Position numbers and translations under genes: made by a program. From positions 52,712,386 through 52,776,385 of the forward strand of contig NC_133103.1 in assembly GCF_022965805.1 (NCBI RefSeq): 64,000 nucleotides of DNA, written 5' to 3'. Positions 62,046-64,000 of this stretch are shown in pieces (position 1 is the first letter of the stretch; each line of letters begins with the position of its first letter). This DNA comes from Primulina eburnea. Its lineage: Eukaryota; Streptophyta; Magnoliopsida; Lamiales; Gesneriaceae. The notes under the pieces were generated by a model, which ran no database searches, was not told the origin of the DNA, and worked only from the letters and a program-made list of their open reading frames with translations.

Positions 62046-63019
62046 GTAATTTAAGTACAAATACCCAAGAAAATGTGTTGATACTGGCTGTTTCATGCTT
62101 TCCTTCTCCATAAGCACTTGTGTGCTCTTTGTGGCGAAACGACAAGTTCAAAATCGCTTTCTTTATTACATCAAAACCTCCTTCTCTCATACTTTTTGTG
62201 CTGAAAAATACCAACATATTGTTTGTTACCCGTGTCCAAACCAAATAACCTCAGCATGCTGAAGGGCTGTTAGGTTTAATAAAATTAGTGGATACCTGTA
62301 ATTGGTGTGGCATCCTGCACCATTCCAATCACCCTGAATGATCCAATAAGAAACTACTTTAGATTTTCTTGCTTTTTCCCAGAAAGAAATCTCATGTTTA
62401 TCTTAATGTAAATGGTACCTCTATTGGTTTTGGGTCAAGCGAGAGAACAACTCCTGCTTGTTCTGTTATTCTCTGGATAGATAACATATCTAAAATATAA
62501 TTACACATTTGTTCGTGTTCTATATTTTTCTGAATATAATATTCACAGAAATCACTATTACGGGGATTGCCACTTTTCTTCTATTGAAGTGATGAAACTA
62601 TATGATCCGTGGAGGACCAAGCATGGCGGGGTTAAAAAGGCGGTTGTCCCTAAAATTATGGTGTCTCTCTTTTTAACCAAGATTCTTTGTTAAAACTCTC
62701 TTTTAACTTTCTGTGACAAGCTTCCATTTTCACTTCATGACAATCAGAGCTAATTTCTTCTGCGCACTCTCTAACCAAACTTCTTGCATTCCCCTGATGT
62801 CTCTGGCATTACTTTGTTAAAGTTCGTCCTTGGAAAAGAAAAAGTAAAAAAAAAAAGAAAATCTCCATTTGACTCCATCAAGTGAAAATATGGTCTACCT
62901 CGAGAAGGTATCTTGCGCACGAGATGTGATCTCCGGCTTCGATTCCAACACTCGGACCTACTTGAAATTCCTACTGCAAGATGCATCAATCAAGGGCCGA
63001 TCCTGTAACTGGAGGACTA

Positions 63020-63193
<174 letters not shown>

Positions 63194-63903
63194 CTAAACA
63201 CGGCACATTAGGATCAGTAAACGTCTCTGATGTGGCATATCCGAGCTGAATTGCTGATTTATAAGCACGGTGTGCTGCTTTGAACCAAAAAAATAAGGAA
63301 CCAAGTTTATGAATGTCCGTTGGACGTGAGGACTGCGTGAAGCCTGCTTATGATTTACTTGAACTTTTCTTTCAGGTTACGTGGAGAGTATTAGACTGGA
63401 AAGATTATACCTGAGGGCCGGGGTAGCCTCCGACAGGCCAGCCGCCAGCCCAATGGCCATTTTACATTTTTTTGGAGTAAAGTGTACTCTTGCTCAATGC
63501 CATGCCTAATTGAAGATTGCCAAATTTTAGAGGAGATCGAGTAACATGTACAAGAAAAGGAGACTGAGCAAGAACCTCTATAGTAAGAAACTAACTGAAA
63601 AAACAAATAATAGTGAGCTCTTTCTAACTTAAGGCGAAACCTTATTCGCTTAGTTAGGGTTTCGATTTCAATAAAAGGCTATCAAGTTTTTTTTTGGTCG
63701 GCTTCTAGTTATCCATCTGAGTGTCGGAGGAATGTCTGCTGCATTTTCGGATAAAGTCCATAAGATTCTCTTACCAAATGTCCCAAGTAATTACCATGGA
63801 ATTTCGGCAACAACCTTAGGATCACTGAATATATCTGAGCAGCTTTGTGGCGCTTGTATGTGGGGATAGGCTTACCCGCAGGTGTATATGTATCACAGAT
63901 GAC

Positions 63904-64000
63904 CTGTTTGAAGCCACATACATATATGGAAAACTTAAATCCATGTAAAAAGACACTTAAAGAAAACTAGGAAGCAGAGCAGCAAAATGAATCAAATTAT
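63904..64000. other. Intron of the GS2 pseudogene to the window edge
   Basis: AT-rich, upstream of the acceptor TTCAAACAG at 63904-63912. No exon seen before the window ends. Confidence 0.6.

Overview
This window is nuclear DNA from a flowering plant. Introns are GT-AG with T-rich acceptors, transit and signal peptides are plant-like, plant LTR retrotransposons carry initiator-Met-type primer sites, and a small GAGACG-ended MITE recurs. My impression is an asterid eudicot (perhaps Lamiales), but that is only an impression from the repeats.

Layout. 1-2100: end of a Ty3/gypsy-type LTR. 2.1-4.5 kb: decayed repeats and a MITE. 4.6-7.8 kb: a 12-exon CHY/CTCHY/RING E3 ligase gene (MIEL1-like, +). 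9.2-10.0 kb: a secreted invertase/pectin methylesterase inhibitor (+). 11.9-13.7 kb: a plastid-type DUF3598-like protein (+). 14.4-16.1 kb: two more MITE copies and a hAT-type MITE with a perfect 8-bp target duplication. 16.7-18.4 kb: a plastid acyl carrier protein (+). 19.3-36.7 kb: a RINGv membrane-protein gene (-) whose seven recognisable exons are spread over 17 kb because two copia retrotransposons sit in its introns, one with a nested gypsy solo LTR. It has an in-frame TGA just after the RINGv domain and its 5' end abuts a Mutator transposase remnant. 38.3-45.6 kb: a degenerate chromovirus-like gypsy element (-). 45.6-47.7 and 55.7-56.7 kb: (TA)n tracts mixed with small Helitron-like units. 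47.9-55.7 kb: a FAR1-type Mutator-like transposon with 169-bp terminal inverted repeats. It carries a broken transposase and, on the opposite strand, a broken two-exon ORF with an RNase H1-type hybrid-binding domain and a coiled coil. A gypsy solo LTR is nested in it. 58.2-60.5 kb: an intact host FAR1-RELATED SEQUENCE gene (FRS7-like, +). 61.4-63.9 kb and beyond: a multi-lesion pseudogene of plastid glutamine synthetase (GS2, -).

How it fits together. The intact host genes (E3 ligase, inhibitor, DUF3598-like, ACP, FRS7-like) are ordinary, unlinked plant functions. The interest lies in the mobile DNA: a FAR1 transposon next to a domesticated FAR1-family gene, an accessory nucleic-acid-binding ORF inside the transposon, two template-switch scars in one copia element, and GC-rich palindrome arrays in the U3 part of related LTRs.
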